A DNA stretch of 64,000 nucleotides from Sphaerolaimus hirsutus (taxonomy: Eukaryota; Nematoda; Chromadorea; Monhysterida; Sphaerolaimidae). The stretch lies in NCBI GenBank assembly GCA_964036195.1, contig OZ038459.1:2539206-2603205 (forward strand). The letters run 5' to 3'. A program made the translations under genes and the position numbers. Shown in pieces: positions 45,526-56,700 of this stretch; the first letter of the stretch is position 1, and each line of letters begins with the position of its first letter. The notes beneath the pieces are model-generated. The model ran no database searches, had not been told where the DNA came from, and saw only the letters and a list, made by a program, of their open reading frames with translations.

Positions 45526-46158
45526 TAGGGATGGCCAAGGTTTTTTTCAAAGGATTTTTTTTAAATAAACCGTTGTTTTTTAAAAAACCTTGACCAAAAT
45601 TTTTAGTACTAAGCACTAGGTATTTTGCAATTTTTTGCGCGCAAGCGCGCAATTTCACATGCACATTACTATTTGTGGTTGTTTTCATTGGTTTTGCACC
45701 ATTTTTAGTGTAAAAGCTTCCATTTGTTTGTGCTTTTGTGTCATAATAAGGCACGATATGCTAGTGTAGTATATAATATACACCCAATGTGCCCCCACTA
45801 CTGCCAATGTGTTAGCCTGCTCTTATAACCTTATTTAAGCACTTTTCCATGACCAACTTCACTTGGAATCATGAATGTTTGACAAAAGGCAATATACATA
45901 ATATATCAACGTAAAATGGATATTTTTGACAGAAATCACCATTTATAATGCTATCCCATGACTCCACAGCTATTCTATGGCTATTTTAACTAACAAAGTA
46001 CTGTTACATGTCTTATTTACCTGTATATGTTGACTCATGGCCATATCTGGGAGCTTTTGAAAAAAAACGGTTTCATTTTTAAATAAAACCCTTTTTTGGA
46101 AACTAACGTTTTTTTATAAAACCTTGTCGTTGAAAAAAAACCTTTTTTGCCATCCTTA
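45526..46158. mobile_element. hAT-like AAGGTTTTTT variant of the AAAACGTTTT family
   Basis: TAGGGATGGCCAAGG to TTTGCCATCCTTA. The flanks ATTCTGCC (45518-45525) and ATTCTGCC (46159-46166) are a perfect 8-bp duplication. The same core (TTAGTACTAAGCACTAGGTA then GCGCGCAAGCGCGC) as the AAAACGTTTT copies, but the flanking homopolymer motif has changed. Confidence 0.84.
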
Positions 46159-46369
46159 ATTCTGCCACTCTACTTTTACTTCTAATTTATGTATAATATC
46201 TGAAGCAACACGACAAATATCATGCCAAAAAATGAAAACATCAACAATGCAGCATTTAGCAAAATGACAACTGCAATAGGATAAAATGGTAGAAAAATCT
46301 ACAATAGTTTTGAAAAATGCTGGAAAAATACTGGAAAAACAGATCGTTGAGTCGGAAAATGGAAATGCA

Positions 46370-46960
46370 AATAAACACCTTCCCGGACAAGTTCACCACC
46401 CATTTTTTATTTCACTTCAAATGCAAAATCTCCGTCCATGGGGGTGTTATAAAGCTGAAACTTTGTATATATAAAGTTGTAAGACCCCTCTACTCCCCAA
46501 CAATGGGGGAGGTGCGGCGACTCACTACAGGGTGGGTTGCCCTTTATGCAACAATTTTTTTGGCGTTTTTGGTGTCCCAAACAAGTTCACCACCCACTTG
46601 ATTGGCTACACCACGAGAGCCATATCTCCAGCTGTGATGGCGGTATAAAGCTGAAATTTGAGGGATGTCTTGCCAACAACCCCCTTAACGATCCACCAGA
46701 GGGGCGGCTGCCAACGACCCACTATAGCATGGGTCACTGCATATAAAGTTGACCATTTTCTAAAAACAGCCCAAGTGTCCCAAAACAAGTTCATCACCCA
46801 ACTGCATTAAGAAAATGTTGCAACAACATACCTAATATAAAAATGAATCGGGTTGGAACACTATTTCAGCCAAAAAAATTTTTTTCAGTAGGGCACCCAC
46901 CCTGTCCCATAAACAGCCGAATGAAAATTTCACTTTAAAGCAATGTTTTGTATCACACTC
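46370..46960. repeat. Diverged GTAAACACCTTCCCGG-family sequence
   Basis: ATAAACACCTTCCCGGACAAG, then repeated ACAAGTTCACCACCCA and GGTGTCCCAAA segments. No coding potential recognised. Long ORFs here follow the repeat. Confidence 0.5.
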
Positions 46961-47174
46961 AAAAAGTTGGTTTACAAAGTTCACTAGGGGAGGGTCCAAG
47001 GTTCAAAGTTATGTAAACAACATAACCTCTAAAATGTGTCCATAAGGAAATTTACTTGGGGTGAATTCTATCATGTCAAAATGATGTCATTTCAGGAAGA
47101 AAATTTGACAAAATTTTCACTTTTTCATTCACACCAAATAAATTTCCTTATGGAAGCATTTTAGAGGTTATGTT

Positions 47175-47374
47175 NNNNNNNNNNNNNNNNNNNNNNNNNN
47201 NNNNNNNNNNNNNNNNNNNNNNNNNNNNNNNNNNNNNNNNNNNNNNNNNNNNNNNNNNNNNNNNNNNNNNNNNNNNNNNNNNNNNNNNNNNNNNNNNNNN
47301 NNNNNNNNNNNNNNNNNNNNNNNNNNNNNNNNNNNNNNNNNNNNNNNNNNNNNNNNNNNNNNNNNNNNNNNNNN
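47175..47374. other. Assembly gap (200 N)
   Basis: Exactly 200 N. Apparent ORFs through it are meaningless. The flanking ATTTTAGAGGTTATGT suggests the gap falls in a repeat. Confidence 0.99.
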
Positions 47375-47504
47375 TCAGAATCAGAACCGCCATACGTGAT
47401 GAGAAGGGTTTCATTTGGCATGAGGCCAATTTTGGCAGCCAGGATCAACAGCACCTCAGTTGCTAGAGGTATTGGCGCCAGGTGAGCAATCGTTATTCAA
47501 TGAT

Positions 47505-47750
47505 TATTGGGTAGGGTAATAATTATTTTATTAGACATATCAGGCATGTTTCTATCAACTCATTTCATGAAATATGCTTTATTGAAAAAATTACATGTCA
47601 TTTTTTTTTAAATTGGACACAAAAAATTGATCATAAGCCTAAAGTGGAAGAATAATTCAAGGGGGAATTATTTTCCCTCACTTTTCTAACAGGGGGAATA
47701 ATTTGAGTGGGGAATATATTAAAGGGGGGATTATTCAAGCAATTACGGTA
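47505..47750. repeat. Poly-C-family relative, GAATTATT subfamily
   Basis: Shares ATGTTTCTATCAACTCATTTCATGAAATATGC with the copy at 19506-19842 and ends TATTCAAGCAATTACGGTA. The left end is lost. Confidence 0.65.
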
Positions 47751-47759
47751 ATTCAATGT

Positions 47760-48900
47760 GAAACCTCGCAGACACGCGTGCCTTCTGCGGTGCGGCCCTG
47801 ATCGACTTTGCAAGGGATTTGCTTCAAATTCCTTGTTTGGAACCTGTATTTTGGCCTATGACGTTCTCAGTACAAACGCCCTGGAAAGTGCTACAGGCTT
47901 TATTACCTATGAAAAGTTACATTACTGAAGAGTAATGATATTATACCCTATATCGCATGTATTTACATTTGTAAAAGTTTGAAATAGAGGTTTGAATTAC
48001 CTAAAAAATACACGTTTATGGGAGGCGAGAACACAGGTTAAAAATGTTCATTTAAAAATGAATGTGCCAAACAAATCTTTACAGTAAAATTTGTAAATAT
48101 GAACAATTTTACAATCTGATGATAATCATCAAATTTCTGTAAACTGCTTCTGATCCAAGTTCAGTCAGACCACATTCTATTCTTATATATGAATTATTGA
48201 AAAATGGATTTTCAAATGAATTATGGAAAAATTCATTTGGACCAAATGAAATCTCAACAAATTTTGACCAGAGGCGGTGTATTGTTTCATGTTATTGTGT
48301 GACACAGTGCTTCATCTTTTTAGATAAGATATACCGTATAACCTCGAATTTTTAACGTCGAATATGCCCTTTAACCAGATTTTTACAACAGACTGACTAT
48401 CAATTTAGTGCATACACTTTAAGTCTTATTCAGTTTTTTAGACTTTTTAGTCTTATCTTTATTTGGGTTCAAAATGGTAAGCTTATATAGAGCACAAGTT
48501 CAGCATGTAATTAAATTGATTTATGCGTTCAAATCGCAATCCTTTCAAGTAAATGGCAGTAATCAAGCTGAATATGTTATCCTAACCTGTCAATTGAACT
48601 TATCAATTGTGTGCATTTGCATAACTGAGTATAAGTGTGAGAACATCATAAGCTGCGATTACAGCTCGATGTAAAATTCAAGCGTAAAATTTCACTGTAA
48701 ACTTGATTACATAAAAGTGGATGATGATAAATACAGGTCTTCGACCAAGTAATTGTCTCCAAATGAACAGTTGCCGTTTTCTGGAGATTTTTCAATGATT
48801 TTACATTGTTAATACAACCAGGTGAAATGGAATTTTAAAGTAAAATCTCCCGAAACTTTAGACCGTGCATGTCGAGTTTTGGAAACGATTTAGAGATGGA
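47760..48900. other. No gene seen
   Basis: AT-rich sequence. A TACCGTATAACCTCGAATTT left end of a poly-C-type element is at 48332. The ORF at 48474-48674 has no recognisable feature. Confidence 0.35.
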
Positions 48901-48913
48901 CTAATTCTTTGTC

Positions 48914-49079
48914 CAGGTGCCGGTTCCGCAAATTGAGAAGTAAAACGGCAAAGTGAAATTACTTTTTATTTTTATTTTTTTTACTTCGCTTTTGCCAATT
49001 TACTTGCCATTTCACTTCGCTTTTGCCAATTGACGTCACTTTTGCCATTTCACTTCTCAAGTTGCGGAACTGGCCCCAC
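48914..49079. mobile_element. GTGCCGGTTCCGCAA inverted-repeat element (introner-like ends, different interior)
   Basis: CCAGGTGCCGGTTCCGCAA at the left and TTGCGGAACTGGCCCC at the right. The interior is AAGTGAAATTACTTTT / TTTGCCATTTCACTTC. The GTGCC opening matches introners but the body does not. A weaker relative lies in the RSRC1-like intron at 57037-57310. Confidence 0.6.
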
Positions 49080-49214
49080 GACAAGTTGGCGACCTGTAAT
49101 CCGTATCATCCACTTTTATAGAAATAAGTTTACAGTGAATTTACATTTTACGCTTCAATTTTTACACCGAGCTGTAATCGCAGCTGCACAGGCTGATTAC
49201 GAAATTCATGATAC

Positions 49215-50130
49215 ATATAAAAACCTGCCCACCCAAGTCCGGCCCCCTATTTTTTTCACTTCAGATGTCGTATCTCTGGCTGTTGGCAGGGTGGAAAGCT
49301 AATACTTGGGTGGTATATAGGTGTAACTCCCCCCTCTACTATACATGAATGGATGGGGCCATGGAAACTCGCTACAGCTGGGTCACCGTATATGTCAAAA
49401 AAAATTTAGGCATTTTTTCTGACCCACCCAGGTCTGGCCCCCACTTTATTTGTTATACTATGCTTTGGAAAAGGGGCACCAGGTGCTGATTGCACCACAG
49501 GAAAATGGCACCATGGCATGGCGGCCTTTGGCACCCTCAAGTGGCGCCAGCACCATCCCATCGCTAATCTTGAAGCCTCCCACTAAGCAGCAGACAAAAA
49601 AAGATAATTTTGTAAATTTTCAAATTAACTTTTTACTTTTATTTCTTTACACACTTGACACGCTGGTTAAGGATGTTTTATAGAGGAGGGTTTAAGGTTT
49701 AAAGTTGTGTAAAAACATTACCTCTCAAATGCCTCCATTAGAAAATTTACTTGGAGTAAATTTTGACATCACAATGATGTCATCACAGGAACATAAATTG
49801 TCAAAATTTACAATGCTAAATGTAAATGCCTTGGTGCCTTTTTCCTGTGGTGCAATATGCATCTATCACCCCTTTTCCAAAGCACAGTATAACAAATCAT
49901 GTGGGGGCCGGACCTGCGTGGGACAGCTAAAACACCACAAGTTTTTTGACATACATGGTGACCCACCCTGTAGCGAGTCGCCATGCCCCCTTCCAGTCAT
50001 TGATAGTAGAGGGGCTAATACTACATACCACCCGAGTATTAGCTTTCCACCCTGCCCACAGTGGAGATAGGGCAACTGAAGTGACGTCAACAACAGGGGG
50101 CCGGATTTGGGTGGACAGGTGTTTACAATT
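49215..50130. repeat. Inverted-repeat block related to GTAAACACC family
   Basis: CCTGCCCACCCAAGTCCGGCC at the left and GGCCGGATTTGGGTGGACAGG at the right, about 900 bp apart, with further inverted matches around GATCACTATGCTTTGG and CCAAAGCACAGTATAAC. A GGCACCATGGCATGG segment lies at 49505-49560. Confidence 0.65.
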
Positions 50131-50194
50131 TCGTTTGCACGTGCAAAATTGATTTGCACACTGAGCTATCACAGCATTTCAGAGGTTTGTAGAT

Positions 50195-50650
50195 TTAGAT
50201 CCCCGCGGGGGTTCATATAGATAGGAAATCGCTTGTCTGGAGGGATACAGCTGGAAAAAAAATTTTTGGGGGGGGGGGTTCGCAGGCATCAATCTATTGG
50301 CTTTTCCAAGGTATAGAATGAAGAAAAGGGAAAAAATCTCTAAAAGTGGGTGAAAAGTAAGTGAAGTACACACAATAGCTGAAAATAGGCAATAAAACAC
50401 ATAAACTGGTTATTTTGAAGGTGAAAAACCATAAAATGCATGTAAATTAGCGACTTTGAGTGAAAATTGGGGCAACATTTCTCAAAAATCGCTTCTGATA
50501 GCTAGATAGCTGTACGATTGAGGGGGGGGGGGGGGTTCAGGGGATAGTAGACAAAAAATTTGCCCCTGGGGTAGATAGATATTTAGCTGAGCGGCCTCTG
50601 GGATAGATAGATAGCTGGCAGATTTGGGGGGATGGTCCCCCCTACTAATC
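50195..50650. repeat. ATAGATAGCTG family repeat
   Basis: TAGATTTAGATCCCCGCGG, ATAGATAGGAAATCGC, a G run, then GATAGATAGCTGGCAG. Similar blocks occur at 57515-57955 and 61760-62230. The termini are G/C runs and I could not define ends. Confidence 0.6.
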
Positions 50651-51014
50651 CCCTGCAGCATTCATAGCACGTTATATGACAAAGTTATTATTCACACACT
50701 GTTTTAGAATTTTGAAAATTTGATACTGGTAAAATTTAGTTATTGATGATAGCCTCCTCAAATTTCTAGGAAATTGTTTTTTTTTAACGATTTTGTAAAA
50801 TTTCCCTGACTGTGATTACTCTTAATCACATGCACTTAAGCTTATGCAAAATCTACATAAAAGTGTATGATGTGTACATAATGTAAGCAAATCAATAAAT
50901 ATTTATGGACACTGTAGAATTGGTGAAAATCACAAAATTTAACTAAATAAATAAATAAAACTAACATGACAAATGCAAAAATATTCAATGATAACAATCA
51001 TAACGCTTGATAAC

Positions 51015-51936
51015 TAGGGCTGGTTAAAATCGATTTCCTCTGCTTTGTGCTGCCCGAGTCATCACCTGATCCGATTTAAAATAGGATCTGAAAAAAACTG
51101 TTTAAAAAATCGCGTGCCAACTAGGGTTCAAACGATATATCGTATCGAATATCGAATATCGGATATCGACCATATTTTAATATCGAATATCGAATATCGA
51201 TATCGAAAATTTTGAAAAAATATCGAATATCGAATATCGATATCGAAAATTTTGAAAAAATATCGAATATCGATATCGAATATCAACCATTTTTTCGATA
51301 TATCGAACCTGTATTGTGTCCCCAAATTTACCTTTCATTTTCACTTTGAGATGTTTATGGTTGATCTGATGTGCTTATAGTATTGTATTTGATGAGTAAA
51401 AGTACAGTATTTATAATGTCATTGTTGTTGGAGTGCTAAATTTGAAGCCAGAAAACGCTGATATACTTTTTTTTGCAACATGCCCTTAAGCAATTAGGTT
51501 AGGATGAACTGTAATATCTACCAATTGTTATTTGTCTGATACACTTTGATTCATCACGTTCTTCTTCTATTTTCTACCATTGAGTGATTTAAAGCTTGTT
51601 AAAATCACTTGCACGATTCAAATTTCAGTAAAGAGATGATTAAACATGTGTGCAACCACATGAAAATACAATATGCCACTTGAAATATGCCTTGCTATAC
51701 CAAAAGCATATCGCAATATCGAATATCGAAAATATCGAAATATCGAATATCGAATATCGACCATTTTTCAATATCGAATATCGAATATCGATATCGAGGT
51801 TCCATATCGTATCGATATCGAATATCGAGTTTCAGAAAAAAATATCGAATATCGAATATCGATATCGAAAATTTTGAAAAAATATCGAATATCGATATCG
51901 AAAAGTCATATCGTTTGAACCCTAGTGCCAACCCTA
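51015..51936. mobile_element. hAT-like TAGGGCTGGTT element, split by a TATCGA element
   Basis: TAGGGCTGGTTAAAATCGAT and GTGCCAACCCTA are the ends. The flanks TTGATAAC (51007-51014) and TTGATAAG (51937-51944) match at 7 of 8. Only about 120 bp of its own sequence remains outside the nested element. Confidence 0.75.
51122..51924. mobile_element. hAT-like TATCGA element with unique core
   Basis: TAGGGTTCAAACGATATATCG to ATATCGTTTGAACCCTA. The flanks GTGCCAAC (51114-51121) and GTGCCAAC (51925-51932) are a perfect 8-bp duplication. TATCGAATATCG arrays flank a roughly 390-bp core (51310-51700) that recurs inverted at 56170-56620. Confidence 0.88.
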
Positions 51937-52290
51937 TTGATAAGTAATACAAAAAATGCAATGAATGGAAACAGTTATGCTATAGCGCCACAGAAAAAGG
52001 GCGTCAAGTCAAGTGTAAATGGCACTATGGCACCTTGAAATTGAACTGTTTCTATTTATTTAGAAAATAGTTTGAAAACTATGTAATTAGGAATCGGGTC
52101 GCTGTACTTATTATGACTTGGCTCAAGTCCAAATTTCTAGCTAAGTATTGTACGAGCAAAAGTGAACTACGCAGGGTGCTAATGGCCGCGGAATGCAAGT
52201 AAGGGGCAAGAACTGGTCGTAAATGGCTTTTGACTCGTCGTGTATTTATATTTATACCTGCAGCTTGCCATGACTTGGTATGGTTGCCTA

Positions 52291-52698
52291 CAGTGCGCGC
52301 AGATATTTCGCTTTGCATCGCCGCTCTGAGTAGGCTCCGCCCACTTTTGCGTTTTCACCCGCGCGGGACGCCCCTCGAAAATTGCAGATTTTACGTCAGG
52401 CTCGCCTTTTTTGTGTGTGGGCTCAATAATGACAGTCAAATTTCTACATTTTCTTACATTTGACAGAGAACGCATGTAATTTTAGCCCCCTGTGCGTACG
52501 CTCGACCCACAATTCCCATTTTCAAGCGCGTGATGGGCCTCAAAAAGTTTGTAAAAATCACGAGTTTGTATAGAGAAAACGACGCGCCAGCCGAGCAAAA
52601 TTCACGTGCACTTTTAAGATGTAGGCTGGCGCGAGTGCGCGGAGTAACAGTGGCACATGGGTCAGTGCCAATACGCACAGGAATTTCTGCGCGCACTG
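52291..52698. mobile_element. CAGTGCGCGCAG element with TA target (copy 1)
   Basis: CAGTGCGCGCAGA and TCTGCGCGCACTG are inverted ends flanked by TA. This fits Tc1/mariner-type insertion (family knowledge). The interior has several frames open by chance only. Confidence 0.8.
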
Positions 52699-53087
52699 TA
52701 GTATAAATGTGTTGAAAAACTTTTAAAAATACTCAAGTTTTCAGTAAAAGCACAGAAATACAATAGAACCTGAGTTACTCTGCAGTTTCGAAACACGCGA
52801 TGAAACACTTGTTCCTTCTGTACATAAGTACGGTGGGCGGACATTATGTTATGTTGGCATTATTCCAAAGCAATTGTTGGATACCCCCAGTTGTATATCA
52901 ACGTTGATGATGGCGAACCGCTGCGGCATGCTAGTGTGTTGGCGGCCATGACCGACAATTTCCAGCTGCGAAATTGAATTCTGTGAACATAATCAGCGAC
53001 GCACACTGAAATTCTGCATCTTTTACTTGTTTTTACAATATGTAAACATATCCAAATACGAAATAAGAAGTATGCCAACTTCACATA

Positions 53088-53498
53088 CAGTGCGCGCAGT
53101 TATTTTGCTTTGCATGCGGCGGTCAGCGTAAGCTCCGCCCACTTTCATGTAAATGCCCACTAGCGCTAACCCCAAAAATCACGAACGTTCCGTCAGGCTC
53201 GCCTTTTTTTGTGTGTGAGCTCAATAACGACAGTTATATTTCTACGATTTTTTACATTTGACAGAGAACGCACATAATTTTAGCCCTCTGTGCGTACGCT
53301 CGACCCACAATTCCCATTTTCAAGCGCGTGGTTGGCCTCGAAAGGTTCGTAAAAATCACAAGTTTGTATAGGGAAAACGGGGCGCGCGGCCGGGCCAAAA
53401 TTCGCGTGCAGTTTTAAGATGTAGGCTGGTGCGAGTGCGCGGAGTAACAGTGGCACTTGGGTCGATGCCAATACGCACAGGAATTTCTGCGCACACTG
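53088..53498. mobile_element. CAGTGCGCGCAG element with TA target (copy 2)
   Basis: Similar in length and about 80-85 percent alike by eye to the copy at 52291-52698, same orientation, TA on both sides. The two copies share GTGCGTACGCTCGACCCAC and GAATTTCTGCGC. Confidence 0.8.
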
Positions 53499-53787
53499 TA
53501 ATGTCTGCGATCCCAACAGTTCATGACTGAAGTTTCATGTATTAATAAATATGTTTTAAACACATTTCTGTTTACCAGAATAAATAATTTCCAATATCCA
53601 TCGACAGTAGTTGACAAGCTTCTCATTCTTGGCAACTCAAATCCAGTCAAAGCTAATTTACTAATTCCACAATATATCATTTATTTATATGATGTCATAT
53701 TATTGACTTCACATCTCGCGGTTACGGTATTCCAATTTCGAAATCCAACCCCCCGAAAGTCGTGAATAATTCTGGCCACTTGGCAAA

Positions 53788-56700
53788 ATGCCAGACGATC
53801 GGAGGAACCGCGGTCGCCGCAGTCGTGATCGAGATCACAGGCACGTTTTTCAGGGTTTTTTTGTGTTAGTGGTTGAATTTTCAGCCTAGAATTAAAGTTG
53901 GAATGGTGCCAAAAAGTTGCTGATAGGTTTTTTTGTTGTTGACCGCGCTTATGTCGAATTTGTGCGAACATTTTGATGCGGTTAACGATGGTCAGAGCTT
54001 TTTCGACCGTTTTTTTAGAAAGCGCAGGCATTGGGACCATTTTAAAAAACGCAAGCCTAACTTGCAGTATTTTTTCGCAAATTCAAACACGAACACACAT
54101 TCCGGGCAAGGACGTATCCAGGGGGGGGGGGGGGGCCCGCCCCCCCTTTCCCGGGGTTAGACATGAAAACCCCTTGAAAATGCAACTTTTAGTACAAATT
54201 TTCGACAGTGTATGCAAAAATTTTGCGCGCAAGCGCGCATTTGCCCCCTAAACACGGTATTTTCAGCATATCGGTTCCCGTGGACACATATACCAGAAAA
54301 TGCACACAATAATGTACATTTGGCTGTGAATGTACGTATATTTACATACATTTACAGCGCTTTCTAGCGCTGGCGCCAACGCCAATGGCGCCATGGTGTG
54401 GCGCCTACGAATGGTGCCAGCGCCATGGCGCCATTCCGTCACTATACAGGCAAAATTTTAGGGGGGGGGGGGGGCTGAGCCCCCCCCCCGTTCGCCGGGC
54501 TCCGTAAACAAGCAGCCCCCCCGCTCAAAAATCCTGGATACGTCCCTGATTCCGGGCGCTATTCTCATTGTTTTTTTTGGCAATGTTGATAATGTGACCG
54601 TTTTATCATGTAATAATCACCCAGAATTTTTATTCGAGGGCATTAAAAAACGATTTCCCATCTCTACTAGATGCGCTTAGTCGGGTGTCCTAGATCTCAT
54701 TCGTACACTGTCTTGAATACCGTATTTCCTCGAAATACCCCCGGGGGTGATTGTTTCATAGTGCTCCCGAGGGGGGGGGGTTTAAACGAGGGTGGGGGTA
54801 TTTCGAGGGGGGTGTATTATTTCGCCAGAAATTTTTTGAAATGGTAGTACGGAATCGTTGTTTGTGATGTGCGCTGGGGTAGAAAAATGCATCAATAACT
54901 CAGGGACGTATCCAGGATTTTTGAGCGGGGGGGGCTGCTTGTTTACAGAGGCCGGCGAGGGGGGGGGGCTCAGCCCCCCCTAAAATTGTAGCTACATAGT
55001 GGCGGAATGACGCCATGGTGCTGGCGCCATTAGTAGGCGCCACGCCATGGCGCCATTGGCGTTGGCGTCAGCGCCATGGAATGCTCTATATCAGTGGCGT
55101 AGCCAGGGGGGGGGCGGGGGGGGGGGCGGCCGCCCCCCCCCTTCCCGGGCCGGACAGAAAAGATGCCAGGAATGGCACATTTCCAAAGCGATTTTGTGCG
55201 TGATTTGAAAAAATTTTGCGCGCAAGCGCGCATTTCCGCACGTCACTACCTCTATTATGCTGATGTACGTTTCCGGAGTGTAAAAACCGATACAAATTCA
55301 AAAATGTTGTGCCACATATCATAATTTTAGGTATATATAAGTCATACATGGTAAACTTAGGCGCCATTCCCAACGCCAATCACGTCATGGCGCGGCGCCT
55401 ACGAATGGCGCCAGCGCCATACCTCCTTTCCGCAGCTATAGGGCTCAAATTTTAGGGGGGGGGGGGGGCGCCGCCCCCCCCGTTCGCCGGGCTCCGTATA
55501 CAATCCGCCCCCCCCCCGCTCAAAAATCCTGGCTACGCCACTGCTCTATATGTATGTAAATATACATACAAAACAGGAAAAAAACACAACATTGAGTGTA
55601 TTTATAATGATTTGTGGTCACATGGAGCAAATCTGATGATAATACCTTATGTCTGGTGAAGAATGCGCGCTTGCGCGCAAAATTTTTAACGCCGACGTTG
55701 AAAAAGTCGCATTTTCCGGTCACTTTTTGGTCTCGCCCCGGGAGGGGGGGGGGGGGGGCTGCAGCCCCCCCCGCCCCCCCCCCCTGGATACGGCCCTGCA
55801 ATAACTGACATGTATAGACTCCTGTATACTAATATTAGTTCGTAGATGGTATAAACACTGCTCTTACGTGATTCCGACATTGTTTTAACGTGTGTTCTGC
55901 ACTACGCAGAACACAAACTGCGGTATTTGTCATGTACGTTCTCTTTACACTCAATCTGGGGGGTAGGGTTCAAACGATATCACTTTTCAATATCGATATT
56001 CGATATTCGATATTTTTTCAAAATTTTCGATATCGATATTCGATATTTTTTCAAAATTTTCGATATCGATATTCGATACGATATGGACCCTCGATATCGA
56101 TATTCGATACTAAAAATGGTCGATATTCGATATCGATATTTCGATATTTTCGATATTCGATATTTAGCTTTTGGTATACCTATCAAGGCATATTTCAAGC
56201 AGCATATTGTAATTTCATATGGTTGCAAACATGGTTGATTATCTCTTTACTGAAAAGTACAATTGATTTTAACAAGGTTTACAATGGTCAGAATGAGAAA
56301 ATCGAAGAAAAAACATGACGAATCAAATTGTATCAGACAAACAAAAATAGGTAGATATTACAATTCATACTTATAACCCAATTGATTAAGGGCATGTTGC
56401 AAAAAAGCAGCATATCAGCATTTTCTGGCTTTAAATTTGAGGTAGGTAGTTCAGTAGGTATGTGGCCAAGCCAAATACAAGAAATGTGGAGTAAGCACTC
56501 CAATAAAGATGACATTAAATACTTTACTTTTACTCATCAACTTAGATACTATAAGCAAATCAAATTAATCACAAATATCTCAAAACAAAAATAATAACTT
56601 AATTAAGGACATTATACAGGTTCGATATATCGAAAATATGGTCGATATTCAATATCGATATTCGATATTTTTTCAAAATTTTCGATATCGATATTCGATA

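Noticed and set aside
47148..47466. ORFs spanning the N run
   Set aside because: They exist only because unknown bases are read through. The gap is an assembly artefact.
51650..51961. Tyr/Ile/Arg-rich proteins (YRISNIEYRY type)
   Set aside because: Direct translation of the TATCGAATATCG arrays. The same peptides appear on both strands and at other copies.
52292..53516. Tandem gene duplication
   Set aside because: Both blocks have inverted ends and TA flanks, so they are transposon copies. Open frames in them are not conserved as proteins.
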